Shown piece after piece: positions 35,101-43,650 of a DNA stretch of 64,000 bases. A program made the position numbers and the translations under genes. Source of the stretch: [Zimmermannella] faecalis ATCC 13722 (GTDB taxonomy: Bacteria; Actinomycetota; Actinomycetes; Actinomycetales; Microbacteriaceae); the NCBI RefSeq assembly GCF_000381765.1, contig NZ_KB907084.1:34647-98646 (forward strand), read 5' to 3'. Below the pieces are notes generated by a model. It did no database searches. It was not told the origin of the DNA and saw only the letters and a list, made by a program, of their open reading frames with translations. How positions within the stretch are numbered: position 1 is the stretch's first letter; each line of letters starts with the position of its first letter.

Positions 35101-36124
35101 GGGGCCGGCGGTGCCCGGCGGGCGCGGTGGGTCGCGGCGAGGCAGTGTCTCGAACGGCGCGGGTGGTCGGGGCGTGGATGGTCGGGGTTCCGGCGGTGCT
35201 GGCGGTGCTGGCACGAGTGCCGGCGGTGACGCCGTGGCCGAGCAGCGCGACCTCACCGCGTGGCCCGAGCGCGACCTGCCCGAGACGTTCGAGATCCGCC
35301 GAAAGCACGGCGTGATTCGCGCGTGGCCGACGCTGCAGCTGCGCGACCCGGCGCATCCGGCCACGAGCAAGCTCGACCTCACGCTCGCGACGACGAGCGC
35401 CGACCAGGCCCGGGAGCATCCGCGGGCCGTCGCCGCCCTGCTCGCCCGCTCGGTGCCATCGCCGGCGACGTACGTGCTCGCGCACCTCACCTCACAGGAG
35501 AAACTCGCGCTCGCCGCGAGCCCCTACCACTCGACCGAGCAGCTACTTGCCGACGCGGTCGTCGCGCTCGCCGACCGGGCGGTCGCCGAGGTGGGCGCGC
35601 CCGTGCGCACGCGGGCGGCGTTCAATGCGCTGCGCGAGCGGTTCAACGCCGGGCTCGTTGACGCGATGTTTGACGTCGTGCGGCTCGTCGCCGAGATTCT
35701 CACGAGCCAGCGCGCGGCGCTGAAGGTGGTGAAGTCGACGAACGCGATGGCGTACCTCGCGACGCTCACCGACGTGCGCGGGCAGCTCGATGCCCTCGTG
35801 TTTGACGGGTTCGTGTCGCGCACGGGCCTCGACCAGCTGCGGCACCTGCCGCGCTATCTGCGCGCGGCCGCCGCGCGGGTCGAGCGGCTCAGCGTGAGCG
35901 CGGCGACCGAGCGGTCGGGTGCGCTCGAGCTCGAGCAGGCGCTGCAGCTCTACCGCGACGCGGGCGGCGAGCTGCCGCTCGCGGTGGATGCGCCGGAGCA
36001 GCTCGTGGCGGCGCGCTGGCTCCTCGAGGAGTTCCGTGTGAGCCTGTTCGCGCAGCAGCTCGGCACGGCACAGCCGGCCTCCCTCAAGCGCCTCCGCAAG
36101 CTCCTCGCCGGCACTCCCAGCTAA
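32183..36124 (+). CDS. hrpA: ATP-dependent RNA helicase HrpA
   Basis: A 1313-residue DEAH-box helicase. Walker A is GETGSGKT (33-40), the DEAH box is at 127-130, motif V/VI regions read TNVAETSLTVPGI and QRSGRSGRTRDG, and the C-terminal half has the HA2, OB-fold and DUF3418 regions typical of HrpA. It remodels mRNA and stalled ribosome complexes. A Gly/Ser/Arg-rich stretch of about 40 residues near residue 980-1020 interrupts the C-terminal part and is a likely disordered linker. ATG 32183 is used; ATG 32192 is an alternative. The gene is monocistronic and ends at palindrome copy C. Confidence 0.95.
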   Translation: MVAMHFPPELPVSQRREEIAAAIRDHQVVIVAGETGSGKTTQLPKICLELGREAIGHTQPRRIAARTIAERIAEELGSEVGDLVGYQVRFTDASSESTRIKLMTDGILLGELRRDRLLRRYDTIIIDEAHERSLNIDFLLGYLKRLLPERPDLKVIITSATIDPESFSKHFDDAPVIEVSGRTYPVEVRYRPLVGEADLDADGDADDAESVADDRDLGEGIVAALRELAAERPGDVLVFLPGEREIREAEESIRASLSSRELDATEILPLYGRLSAHDQHRVFEPSGRPDTRRRVVLATNVAETSLTVPGIAYVIDAGLARISRYSVRAKVQRLPIEAISQASANQRSGRSGRTRDGIAIRLYSEDDFERRPEFTDPEILRTNLASVLLQMLELGLGAIEDFPFLTPPDPRGVRDGVDLLRELGAIRSGRGGVPQLTKIGRQLATLPIEPRFARMVIEAKHLDVARDVLIIVAGLTVQDIRERPLERRAQADQLHARFRDPTSDFMSLLRLWHYLEEQQRELGSSAFRRLCKAEFLNYVRLREWQDLFRQLRELAKPLGLRIRRPDAGAEPGANADAVHRALLAGLLSHIGVYDRQRRDYRGARNTRFRVFPGSGLKGSNPEAVMAAELVETSQLFARTVAKIQPEWAEALAGDLAKRQHSEPHWERKQGQAVALETVTLYGVPIVTGRRVGFAKIDPAWSRDLFIRHALVEGDWTGRYRFVRRNQQLLREIGEIEERTRTRSRHDDTEVQFDFFDERLPAEVVSQPTFDKWWRAEEERSPKLLDLRRADLLDDEAAGEDADAYPRTWRQGEQQLRLRYKFDPQAPDDGVTAVVPVQLLAMLTPDGFDWQVPGLRAELVTALLRTLPKATRRNFVPAADWAAKLLAEVGEVRPDRGDDVAGPLTEVLHGHLQRLGGIRFDASEFEPERVPAHLRMRFLVLDDRGRELGEGSNLIALQQRLKRETEAALVRASAGPAVPGGRGGSRRGSVSNGAGGRGVDGRGSGGAGGAGTSAGGDAVAEQRDLTAWPERDLPETFEIRRKHGVIRAWPTLQLRDPAHPATSKLDLTLATTSADQAREHPRAVAALLARSVPSPATYVLAHLTSQEKLALAASPYHSTEQLLADAVVALADRAVAEVGAPVRTRAAFNALRERFNAGLVDAMFDVVRLVAEILTSQRAALKVVKSTNAMAYLATLTDVRGQLDALVFDGFVSRTGLDQLRHLPRYLRAAAARVERLSVSAATERSGALELEQALQLYRDAGGELPLAVDAPEQLVAARWLLEEFRVSLFAQQLGTAQPASLKRLRKLLAGTPS

Positions 36125-36145
36125 ACCCCTCCAGTTGAACCCCAC

Positions 36146-36209
36146 CAGTTGAGTGGTTGATTTTTGCTGTTTTGAGGCCTCAAAACAGCAAAAATCAACC
36201 ACTCAACTG
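36146..36209. repeat. Dispersed 64-bp palindrome, copy C (perfect, 70 bp with flanks)
   Basis: Two exact 32-nt arms with centre TGAGGCCTCA. Three flanking base pairs extend the symmetry to 36143-36212. A GTTTTTT tract follows on the plus strand, so this copy has the form of an intrinsic terminator for hrpA, and it lies between convergent genes. Confidence 0.95.
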
Positions 36210-36216
36210 GTGTTTT

Positions 36217-36849
36217 TTATTCGTCTTGTTCGGGGGCGTCCGGGGTGCGCGTGAGCACGGCGACGAGGAAATCCTCGGCCGGGGCGTGCAGCTGCCACGT
36301 CGAATAGTGCTGCTCAAGCACCAGCCCCGCTGTGAACGCGTCGGCCGCGAAATCGACAAACTCGTATCCTCGCCCCGCGCCGAAGCCGACGACGAGCCGG
36401 CCGTTCGGGGCGAGGTGGCCGCGCAGTCGTTCGAGCGCGGGCAGCCGCTCCGATTCGGCGAGGAACGTCATGACGTTGCCGGCCGACACGATGAGGTCGA
36501 ACTCCTGCAGGTCGCCGTACTCGTCGTCGATCGAGAACGACGCGAGGTTGCCGACCTCCCAGCGCGCCTGCGGATAGTCTTCGCGCGCGACCGAGATGAG
36601 GTACTCGTCGAGGTCGACGCCGGTGACCTCGTGCCCGCGCTCGGCGAGCCACCCGCCGATGCGCCCGGTTCCGCAGCCAGCGTCGAGGATGCGGCTGCCG
36701 CGCTCGGCCATCGCGTCGATCAGCCGAGCTTCGCCGTAGATATCGCGACCCAGCTCGACGAAGGTGCGCCAGCGCTTCGCGTAATTCTGCGCGTGGTCGG
36801 GGTTTGCCCGCACGGCGGCGAGCCAGACATTTTCTTGGGGAGCAGGCAT
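36217..36849 (-). CDS. Class I SAM-dependent methyltransferase
   Basis: A 210-residue methyltransferase with SAM motif ILDAGCGTGRIGGWLAERG, acidic GVDLDEYLI, and DLIVSAGNVMTFL. The fold resembles small-molecule methyltransferases; the substrate is unknown. The ATG at 36849 is preferred because AGGGGA directly precedes it. The gene stands alone between palindrome copies C (19 bp past its stop) and D (56 bp before its start). Confidence 0.82.
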   Translation of the reverse strand: MPAPQENVWLAAVRANPDHAQNYAKRWRTFVELGRDIYGEARLIDAMAERGSRILDAGCGTGRIGGWLAERGHEVTGVDLDEYLISVAREDYPQARWEVGNLASFSIDDEYGDLQEFDLIVSAGNVMTFLAESERLPALERLRGHLAPNGRLVVGFGAGRGYEFVDFAADAFTAGLVLEQHYSTWQLHAPAEDFLVAVLTRTPDAPEQDE

Positions 36850-36905
36850 TCCCCTAGTATCCCGCACGCCCGAGTACCCCGGTCGAGTACCCCCCCAGTT
36901 ATCCG

Positions 36906-36969
36906 CAGTTGAGGGGTCGATTTTTGCTGTTCTGAGGCCTCAGAACAGCAAAAATCGACCACTCAACTG
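36906..36969. repeat. Dispersed 64-bp palindrome, copy D (one mismatch)
   Basis: Arms of 32 nt with a single mismatch (CAGTTGAGGGG on the left, CCACTCAACTG on the right) and centre TGAGGCCTCA. Unlike the other copies it lies between two divergent genes, so it cannot be a simple 3' terminator here. A partial repeat CCCCAGTT lies just upstream. Confidence 0.95.
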
Positions 36970-36995
36970 GGGTTTGGGGAGGGTAGGGTGCGGGC

Positions 36996-38288
36996 GTGGA
37001 TATTGATACGGACCTCGACGCTCACCTTCGACGGACGACCCCGCCGCACGCGCCGCGGCCCTGGCCGCTTCCGATCGTCGAGTCGCCGCGCATCCGCGAA
37101 CTCACGGCCGCGCTCGAGGCCGCGGATGCCGCCGCGCGCGACACCCTCGTCGAGGAGTTCCTCGCCGAACTCGAAGCGGGCGGCGCTCCCCTCATCGAGC
37201 CTGCCGACGGGCCCGATCACCGCGTCGTCACCTTCGCATACTTCGGCCCGGCGCCCCACGTCTACCTCGTCGCCAACAAGCTCACCGACGTCTTTGCCCC
37301 CGCCGAGGGCCGGATGCACCGGGTCGTGAACAGCGACCTCGCGACGATCTCGGTGCGCATGCCCGCCGATTGGCTGTGCTCGTACCACTTCCTCACTCCC
37401 GACTCCCCCTTCGAGGAGGCCGAGGGTCGGCTGACGATGCGCGAAGTGCTCGGCCAGGCGGGCGTGCTCACGAGCGACCCACGCAACCCGAACCAGCGGC
37501 CGAACAAGCTCGTGCCGCACGCGCCGCACAGCATTGTCGCACTCGAACGGGCGCCCCGAGAGCCAGAGACGGCCCCCTACGCCGACTGGCGCCAGGAGCA
37601 GCGCCTCCTGACGTTGCCGGTGAGCGGCGAACGTGTCACGGTGACGGTGCGCAGCCATCCGAATGCGTCTGCCGCGAGCCCCGCGGTGCTGCTGCTCGAC
37701 GGCGAGGTGTGGCTCGACGACGACCTGCTCGTCGGCGCGCTCGCGGCCCGCATCGCCTCGGGCGACTGCCCGCCCGTACACCTCGTCTACCTCCCTTCGG
37801 CTGGCCCCCGCTCACGGCAGCTCGACTACCCCGCGGATGCGCGGAAGCAGGGCGAGCTGCTCGCGCGCATTCGCCGCGTGCTCGAGGCCGTCGTGCCGGG
37901 CCACGACGGCGGACTCGTCCCCGCGGGCCAGAGCCTCGGCGGCCTGTTCTCGATGCTCGCGGCGGTGCGGTTCCCCGAACTCGTGCGTGCCGCGGTCGGC
38001 CAGTCACCGTCGCTGTGGTGGCCGACGCTCGAACCGCCGCACCAGAGTCCCGGCGCCTGGTTCGCGGAGCTCGGCGCCGCGCGCGACACCGCCCCGTGCG
38101 CCGTGCAGGTCGGCCACACGGAGTGGCTGCTGCAAGGCGCAGTACTCCACGCGCGCGAGTTTCTGCGGGCGCTCGATCGGCTCGTCGAGACGCCCGGCGA
38201 CGCGGTGACGGGCGGCCACGACGTCGCCTGGTGGCGCCGCACGCTGCCCGACGCGATCTGCGCCGTCCTCGCGCGTTCCACTCGCTGA
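36996..38288 (+). CDS. Enterochelin esterase-like alpha/beta hydrolase (Fes-type)
   Basis: A 430-residue protein with an N-terminal carbohydrate-binding-like sandwich (about residues 60-180) and a C-terminal esterase D-type alpha/beta-hydrolase domain. The nucleophile elbow is GQSLGG with Ser313, and GGHDVAWW near the C-terminus supplies the His. Fes enzymes hydrolyse ferric catecholate trilactones in the cytoplasm to release iron. The gene immediately precedes a siderophore ABC transporter on the same strand, which supports that role. No iron box is seen before it. The GTG at 36996 has an upstream GGGTAGGG. Confidence 0.85.
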   Translation: MDIDTDLDAHLRRTTPPHAPRPWPLPIVESPRIRELTAALEAADAAARDTLVEEFLAELEAGGAPLIEPADGPDHRVVTFAYFGPAPHVYLVANKLTDVFAPAEGRMHRVVNSDLATISVRMPADWLCSYHFLTPDSPFEEAEGRLTMREVLGQAGVLTSDPRNPNQRPNKLVPHAPHSIVALERAPREPETAPYADWRQEQRLLTLPVSGERVTVTVRSHPNASAASPAVLLLDGEVWLDDDLLVGALAARIASGDCPPVHLVYLPSAGPRSRQLDYPADARKQGELLARIRRVLEAVVPGHDGGLVPAGQSLGGLFSMLAAVRFPELVRAAVGQSPSLWWPTLEPPHQSPGAWFAELGAARDTAPCAVQVGHTEWLLQGAVLHAREFLRALDRLVETPGDAVTGGHDVAWWRRTLPDAICAVLARSTR

Positions 38289-38345
38289 AACCGGCACCCA
38301 CCCGGCCGCCGACCCGGTTGCTGAATTCAACACTGTACGAATAAA

Positions 38346-38364
38346 GTAGGTAAGCCTCACCTAT
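38346..38364 (+). promoter_or_regulatory. DtxR/IdeR-like iron box before the siderophore transporter
   Basis: The 19-mer GTAGGTAAGCCTCACCTAT matches 15 of 19 positions of the TTAGGTTAGCCTAACCTAA consensus by hand count. It lies 80 bp before the binding-protein gene, consistent with repression by a DtxR/IdeR-type regulator when iron is plentiful. Confidence 0.8.
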
Positions 38365-38443
38365 CTATGCGAGCTTCCTGAGCCTCGCCACGGTGACGTG
38401 CGACTGCGCCGGGGTGGCGCGGATCACTACGAAGGGATGCACA

Positions 38444-39472
38444 GTGACAACTGGTGCGAAGCACACCAAAGGAATTTCGGGGCGCCTGCGCGCCGCGCTC
38501 GTCGGCGTCGCGGTGACCGCGCTCGCACTGACCGGATGCGCGAGCGCAGACGGCGAGGCGGGCTCGACCGAGGGGTCGACCGAGGGTGCCGAGGGCGGCG
38601 CGTCGAGCGCAGAGTTCCCCATCACGTTCGAGAACGCGGACGGCACGACCACTGAGATTCCCGAGCAGCCGACGAACATCGCGTCGACCGCGGTGACGAT
38701 CACCGGCTCGCTCCTTTCGTTCGGCGCGCCCGTCACGTCGTCGGGCGCGGCCGGAAACGGCCAGTTCTTCCCGCAGTGGGCCGACGTGGCTGAGTCGGCC
38801 GGCGTCGAGACCCTGTGGCCCGCGGGCGAGGTCGACCTCGAGGCGCTCATCGCGGCCGACCCCGACCTCATCGTCGTCGCCGCGAGCGGTGCCGACTCGG
38901 CGGTCGACAACCTCGCCGACTTCCAGGACATCGCCCCGACCATCGTTGTCGACTACGGCGGGGAGACCTGGCAGGAACTGACGCTCGAGCTCGCCGAGGC
39001 GACCGGCCTGACCGAGGCCGCGGAAGAGACGATCAGCGGCTTTGAGGAGCACGTCGCCGAGGTGAAGGAGCAGATCACCGTGCCCGAAGGCGAGGCGAAC
39101 GTTATCTCGTTCAACGGCCCCGGCGAGAACAACCCGATCGCTCGCGACGGCGGCCCGCACGCGGAGCTCCTGAACGAACTCGGCTTCACGATTGAAGACC
39201 CGAACCCCGAGTGGCACAACCAGGACAACCTGCGCAACGACTTCGTCTGGGCGAGCTACGAGAACCTCACCGAGCTGACCGCCGACACGACGTTCATCCT
39301 TGCTCAGGGCAACGAGGGCGCGCAGGCGTTCCTTGACGACACCGTGCTCGCGAACCTGCCGAGCGTGCAGAACGGCCAGGTCTACGGCCTCGGCGAGAAC
39401 TCGTTCCGCATCGACTACTACTCGGCCACCGAGATCGTCGACGGCGTGCTCGAAAACTTCGGCACCGAGTAG
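38444..39472 (+). CDS. Iron-siderophore ABC transporter, substrate-binding lipoprotein
   Basis: A 342-residue lipoprotein with signal peptide and lipobox ALTGC followed by an acidic Gly/Ser linker, then a FecB/FepB-type periplasmic-binding fold (TEIPEQPTNIASTAVTITGSLLSFG). It captures a ferric siderophore at the outer face and delivers it to the two permeases encoded next. The GTG at 38444 is chosen because GAAGG lies 8 nt upstream and the signal peptide then starts directly. Expression should be iron-repressed through the upstream box. Confidence 0.92.
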   Translation: MTTGAKHTKGISGRLRAALVGVAVTALALTGCASADGEAGSTEGSTEGAEGGASSAEFPITFENADGTTTEIPEQPTNIASTAVTITGSLLSFGAPVTSSGAAGNGQFFPQWADVAESAGVETLWPAGEVDLEALIAADPDLIVVAASGADSAVDNLADFQDIAPTIVVDYGGETWQELTLELAEATGLTEAAEETISGFEEHVAEVKEQITVPEGEANVISFNGPGENNPIARDGGPHAELLNELGFTIEDPNPEWHNQDNLRNDFVWASYENLTELTADTTFILAQGNEGAQAFLDDTVLANLPSVQNGQVYGLGENSFRIDYYSATEIVDGVLENFGTE

Positions 39473-39560
39473 CGGCGCCGAGCACCGTACCCGCGAAGAG
39501 AAACGCAGAGCTACGAACTCGCACCGCACAACCGCCGCACGGGGCACCGCCAATGAGGCG

Positions 39561-40706
39561 GTGCCCCGTGCCGTGGTGTCCACACAAGATTCCGACGCAC
39601 CGAACCCAGACGGCCAAGGCCCGGCCGCCCAGGGCCCGGCCAACCACGACGCAGGCCGCACGAGCCCGCTCGCCCGAACCCGCCGCAGCGCGCCCGGCAG
39701 CGGTGCTGCCACGAAGCATCCGGGCCGCTGGCTCCTGCTGATCGGCGTGCTCGTCGTCGGGCTTTTCCCCGTCTCGCTCGTCGTCGGCACGGTCGACGTC
39801 TCGTTCGCCGACGCCTGGAACGCCTACTTCGACTTTGACGCGACGAACACGAGCCACCTGCTCGTGCGCGAGGTGCGCATGCCCCGCACCGTGCTCGCGA
39901 TCATCATCGGTGTCGCGCTCGGCGCCGCGGGCGTCGTCATGCAGGCGATTACCCGCAACCCGCTCGCCGAGCCTGGCCTGCTGGGCGTGAACGCCGGCGT
40001 CACCTTTACGGTCGCGGTCGCGATCGCCTACTTCGGCTTCGGCACGCTCACGGCGTCGATGGTCTTCGGGTTCCTCGGCGCCGGGCTCACGGGCGCCGCC
40101 GTCTACGTGCTCGGCGGCGTGCACAAGGGCGCGAGCCCCGTGCGGCTCGTGCTCGCGGGAGCGGCGGTCAACGTCGTACTGCTCGCGAGCACCCGCATCA
40201 TTCTCGTCAACGTCGACACCGACGTCTTCGACCGGTTCCGCACCTGGACCGTCGGCTCGCTCGAGGGCCGCGGCGTCGAGCTGCTGCTCCCCACGGGCGG
40301 CGCCGTGCTCGTCGGTTTCCTCATCGCCTTCGCGCTGTCGGGCGCGCTCGACGCAAGCGTGCTCGGCCAAGACCTCAGCCGCGCACTCGGCGCGAACCCG
40401 ACGGTCGTACTCTCGTTCGCCGCGCTCTCGATCATCGTCATGTGCGGCTCGGCGACCGCCGCCGCCGGCCCCATCAGCTTCGTCGGGCTCACAGCCCCGT
40501 TTGTCGGGCGGCTCCTCGTCGGCCTCAACCACCGCAGGCTGATTCCCGCGACCGCGCTCATCGCCGCCGCGGTCGTGCTCGTCGCCGACCTCGCGGGCCG
40601 ACTCATCGTGCCCTCGGGCGAGATCGGCGTCGGCATCATGGTGTCGCTCATCGGCGCGCCGACCTTCATCGCCATCGTGCGCCGACGGAAGATCGCCCAG
40701 CTATGA
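39561..40706 (+). CDS. FecCD-family iron-siderophore permease 1
   Basis: About 381 residues, with a charged N-terminal tail and nine to ten membrane segments. Family motifs include RMPRTVLAIIIGVALGAAGVVMQAITRNPLAEPGLLGVNAG and GPISFVGLTAPFVGR. It forms half of the transmembrane channel for the ferric siderophore. The start is uncertain: GTG at 39561 or at 39573/39576. Its stop overlaps the ATG of the second permease (ATGA). Confidence 0.9.
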   Translation: MPRAVVSTQDSDAPNPDGQGPAAQGPANHDAGRTSPLARTRRSAPGSGAATKHPGRWLLLIGVLVVGLFPVSLVVGTVDVSFADAWNAYFDFDATNTSHLLVREVRMPRTVLAIIIGVALGAAGVVMQAITRNPLAEPGLLGVNAGVTFTVAVAIAYFGFGTLTASMVFGFLGAGLTGAAVYVLGGVHKGASPVRLVLAGAAVNVVLLASTRIILVNVDTDVFDRFRTWTVGSLEGRGVELLLPTGGAVLVGFLIAFALSGALDASVLGQDLSRALGANPTVVLSFAALSIIVMCGSATAAAGPISFVGLTAPFVGRLLVGLNHRRLIPATALIAAAVVLVADLAGRLIVPSGEIGVGIMVSLIGAPTFIAIVRRRKIAQL

Positions 40707-41758
40707 GCCAAACGACCCCGGCCCGCCTCGTCAGCGGGCGCCCCGTGCGCCTGTCGCACGCATCCCTGCTCGTCCACCCGCGCGCGGTCACGGTCACCCT
40801 CATCCTCCTGCTCATCGCGCTCGCCCTCGCGTCGCTCGCGATGACGCTCGGCAAGGTCGGCGTGCCGCTCGACGACCTGCTGCCCTCGATGTTCGGGTTG
40901 TCGGAGGAGCGCAAGCACAACTCGGTCGTGCAGAACATCCGGTTCCCCCGCGTGCTCGCGGCGCTCGCGGCGGGCGCCGCGCTCGGGGTCTCGGGCGCCG
41001 TGTTCCAGTCGGTGTCGCACAACGCGCTCGGCTCCCCCGACATCATCGGACTCACGACGGGCGCCGCGACGGGCGCGATCAGCCAGATCATCTTCTTCCA
41101 GGCTGGCCCGATTCAGGTGACGATCGGCGCGCTCATCGGCGGCGTCGGCACGGCGCTCGCGATCTACCTGCTCTCGCTGAAGGGTGGCGTCACGGGCGGG
41201 TTCCGCCTCGTGCTCATCGGTATCGGCGTCGGTGCGCTCCTCTCGTCACTGAACAGCCTCATGATCGTGCGCGGCGACGTCGACAACGCCTTCACCGCGA
41301 ACGTGTGGATCTCGGGCTCGCTCGACGACATCAAGTGGGCGCAGGCACTCCCGGCCTTCATCGTGACGCTCATCGTCGTGCCGCTCGTGGCCCTCGCGGC
41401 GCAGCGCGCGACGCTGCTCGAGATGGGTGACGACATGGCCCGCCAGCTCGGCGTGCACGCCGAGCACACCCGGCGCATCCTCATGCTCCTCGCCGTCATC
41501 CTCGCGGGCGTCGCGACAAGCGCCGTCGGGCCGATCACGTTCATCGCGCTCGCCTCGCCGCAGCTCGCGAAGCTGCTCACCCGCTCGAAGACATTCTCAG
41601 TGTTCAGCGCCGCCGCAATGGGCTCGTGCCTGCTCATGATCGCGCACGTCGTCACCGCCGTGCTCCCGGTCAGCGTCAACCTCCCGATCGGGCAGGTCAC
41701 GGGCCTCATCGGCGGCGTCTACCTCGCCTGGCTTCTCACGCGTTCGAAGCAACTCTGA
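40703..41758 (+). CDS. FecCD-family iron-siderophore permease 2
   Basis: A 351-residue paralogue of the preceding gene. It shares the pattern RFPRVLAALAAGAALGVSGAVFQSVSHNALGSPDIIGLTTGA and GPITFIALASPQLAK. It pairs with the first permease as the heterodimeric membrane channel. Both junctions overlap (ATGA upstream, TGATG downstream), so the three transport genes are tightly coupled. Confidence 0.92.
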   Translation: MSQTTPARLVSGRPVRLSHASLLVHPRAVTVTLILLLIALALASLAMTLGKVGVPLDDLLPSMFGLSEERKHNSVVQNIRFPRVLAALAAGAALGVSGAVFQSVSHNALGSPDIIGLTTGAATGAISQIIFFQAGPIQVTIGALIGGVGTALAIYLLSLKGGVTGGFRLVLIGIGVGALLSSLNSLMIVRGDVDNAFTANVWISGSLDDIKWAQALPAFIVTLIVVPLVALAAQRATLLEMGDDMARQLGVHAEHTRRILMLLAVILAGVATSAVGPITFIALASPQLAKLLTRSKTFSVFSAAAMGSCLLMIAHVVTAVLPVSVNLPIGQVTGLIGGVYLAWLLTRSKQL

Positions 41759-42603
41759 TGTCGCATCCCACACCCAACGAAGGACTCCACCCCACCGTGT
41801 CTGCCGCAACCCCTATCCTCCGAGGCGACGACCTCTCGCTCTCGTACGAGGAACGCCTCGTCTCGGAGCACCTCAACGTCGAGATTCCCGAGGGCAAGGT
41901 GACGATCATCATCGGCCCGAACGCGTGCGGCAAATCGACGATGCTCCGCGCCCTCTCGCGGCTGCTCGCCCCGAAGCAGGGGCACGTGTACCTCGACGGG
42001 AAGGATGCGCACCGGCTGCCGGCGAAGGAGTTCGCGCGCCGCCTCGGACTGCTCCCCCAGCAGTCGAACGCGCCCTACGGCATCACGGTTGGCGATCTCA
42101 CGGCACGCGGCCGCTACCCGCATCAGAACCTGCTGCAGCAGTGGACCGTCGACGACGAGGCCGCCGTCGAGCGCGCGCTGCGGGCGACCGACCTGCTCGA
42201 CCTCGTCGACCGGCCCGTCGACGAGCTCTCGGGCGGGCAGCGCCAACGCGTGTGGATCTCGCTGCTGCTCGCCCAGGACCCGCCGGTCATGCTGCTCGAC
42301 GAGCCGACGACCTACCTCGACATCGCGAACCAGCTCGAGGTGCTCGAGCTCTGCCAGCGCCTCAACCGCGAGGAGGGCCGCACGATCGTCGTCGTGCTGC
42401 ACGAGCTCACGCTCGCGGCACGGTACGCCGACAACCTCATCGTGATGCGCTCGGGCGAGATCGTCGAGCACGGCCCGGCCCGCGAGGTGCTGACGGAACG
42501 CCTGCTCGAGGACGTGTTCGGCATCACCTCGCACATCATCGACGACCCGGTATCGAAGCGGCCCCTCGTGATTCCGATTGAGAGCGTCAAGGCGCGCGTG
42601 TGA
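41758..42603 (+). CDS. Iron-siderophore ABC transporter ATPase (FecE/FepC-like)
   Basis: A 281-residue ATPase with Walker A GPNACGKST, Q-loop LPQQSNAP, signature LSGGQRQRVW, Walker B VMLLDEPTTYLDI and H-loop VVLHE. It powers import through the two FecCD permeases. The ATG overlaps the previous stop by one base, and its own stop overlaps the GTG of the flavin oxidoreductase gene. Confidence 0.94.
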   Translation: MSHPTPNEGLHPTVSAATPILRGDDLSLSYEERLVSEHLNVEIPEGKVTIIIGPNACGKSTMLRALSRLLAPKQGHVYLDGKDAHRLPAKEFARRLGLLPQQSNAPYGITVGDLTARGRYPHQNLLQQWTVDDEAAVERALRATDLLDLVDRPVDELSGGQRQRVWISLLLAQDPPVMLLDEPTTYLDIANQLEVLELCQRLNREEGRTIVVVLHELTLAARYADNLIVMRSGEIVEHGPAREVLTERLLEDVFGITSHIIDDPVSKRPLVIPIESVKARV

Positions 42604-43619
42604 CGCCGCTCGCGGGGCTCTCGCTTTCGCCGACCTGGCTTCGCGGTGACGCGTGGCGGGATGCGCCGGAGCGGGCCCGCGAGTACGTCGCGGGCGCCGG
42701 CGCGGTCGCGGTCGCCCGGCGCGCCGAGGACGCGGGCTGGGACTACCTCCTCAAGCCCGACGTGCCCGAGCTCCCGCTCGACCGCGTGGGCCGCGGCCCC
42801 GAGTTCGTCGGCCCCGACCCGCTCACGCTCATGAGCGTCATCGCGGGCGCGACCGAGCGCATCCGGCTGTTCCCCACCTGCTCGACGACGTTTTCGCGCC
42901 CGTATCAGCTCGCGCGGGAGCTGCGCTCGTTCGACGCGTTGAGCGGCGGTCGCGCGGGCTGGAACGCCGTGTGGTCGCTCGCGGGCCACGGCAACTTCGG
43001 CGTCGAGCTCGACGGCGACGCGCAGGCGCGCCTCGCGGCCGCACACGCCGCGCTCGAGGTGCTACACGAGCTCTGGGCCGGCTTCGACGATGCGGCGCTC
43101 GTCGCCGACGCGGGAACCGGCGAGTTCGTGCGCGTGGCGGGGCTCACCGCGGGCGCGGCGCAGGTCGCCGCGGGCGTCGCCGGGCCGCTCACGCTGCCCG
43201 GGCGCCCGAGCCTGCCGATGCTGACCGCGGGTGGCTCGCCGCAGCTGCTCGAGTTCGCCGCGCGCTGGGCGGATGCGGTGTTCGCGGCGACGCCCGACGC
43301 GCGGGCGGCGCGGGCGGTCGCCGACGACCTCGCGCGGCGTGCCGAGGCCGCGGGTCGACCAGCGGGCGCGGTCGGCCCGCATCCCGGCGTCATCGTCTCG
43401 GTGCGTGAGGGCGGCCCAGCGCCTCTGCCCTCCGCCGACGGGGCCGGCGCCCGCCACTTCGTCGCGACGGGAACGCCAGCCGACGCGTCCGAGCGCATCG
43501 CGGAGTTCCTCCACGATGCGGGTGTGCCCGGCTTCATCGCGTTGCCGTTCGGCGGCTGGGAAAGCCTCGAGCGCACCGTCGACGAGGTGCTCCCCCGCGT
43601 TCGCGAGCTGCTCGGTTAG
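42600..43619 (+). CDS. LLM-class flavin-dependent oxidoreductase in the siderophore operon
   Basis: A 339-residue luciferase-like monooxygenase related to the NtaA/SnaA/DszA group (SVIAGATERIRLFPTCSTTFSRPYQLARELRSFDALSGGRAGWNAVWS). It is about a hundred residues shorter than NtaA. Members use reduced FMN and O2 to oxidise organic substrates. Its GTG overlaps the ATPase stop (GTGA), so it is the last gene of the siderophore transport operon; a role in modifying or breaking an imported siderophore is inferred from context and not known. Confidence 0.85.
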   Translation: MTPLAGLSLSPTWLRGDAWRDAPERAREYVAGAGAVAVARRAEDAGWDYLLKPDVPELPLDRVGRGPEFVGPDPLTLMSVIAGATERIRLFPTCSTTFSRPYQLARELRSFDALSGGRAGWNAVWSLAGHGNFGVELDGDAQARLAAAHAALEVLHELWAGFDDAALVADAGTGEFVRVAGLTAGAAQVAAGVAGPLTLPGRPSLPMLTAGGSPQLLEFAARWADAVFAATPDARAARAVADDLARRAEAAGRPAGAVGPHPGVIVSVREGGPAPLPSADGAGARHFVATGTPADASERIAEFLHDAGVPGFIALPFGGWESLERTVDEVLPRVRELLG

Positions 43620-43650
43620 CTCCCGCGGCGGGGCCCGCTACGGACGGGGC

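Noticed and set aside
2475..36962. Small peptides beginning MVECCCSEASEQQ or MVDFCCSEASEQQ read from both strands of the palindromes
   Set aside because: They arise from the inverted-repeat sequence itself, appear symmetrically on both strands, lack ribosome-binding sites and run into unrelated sequence.
2506..36969. Palindromes as integron attC sites
   Set aside because: attC sites have imperfect arms with unpaired bases and conserved RYYYAAC core sites; these are perfect palindromes, and no integrase gene is in the window.
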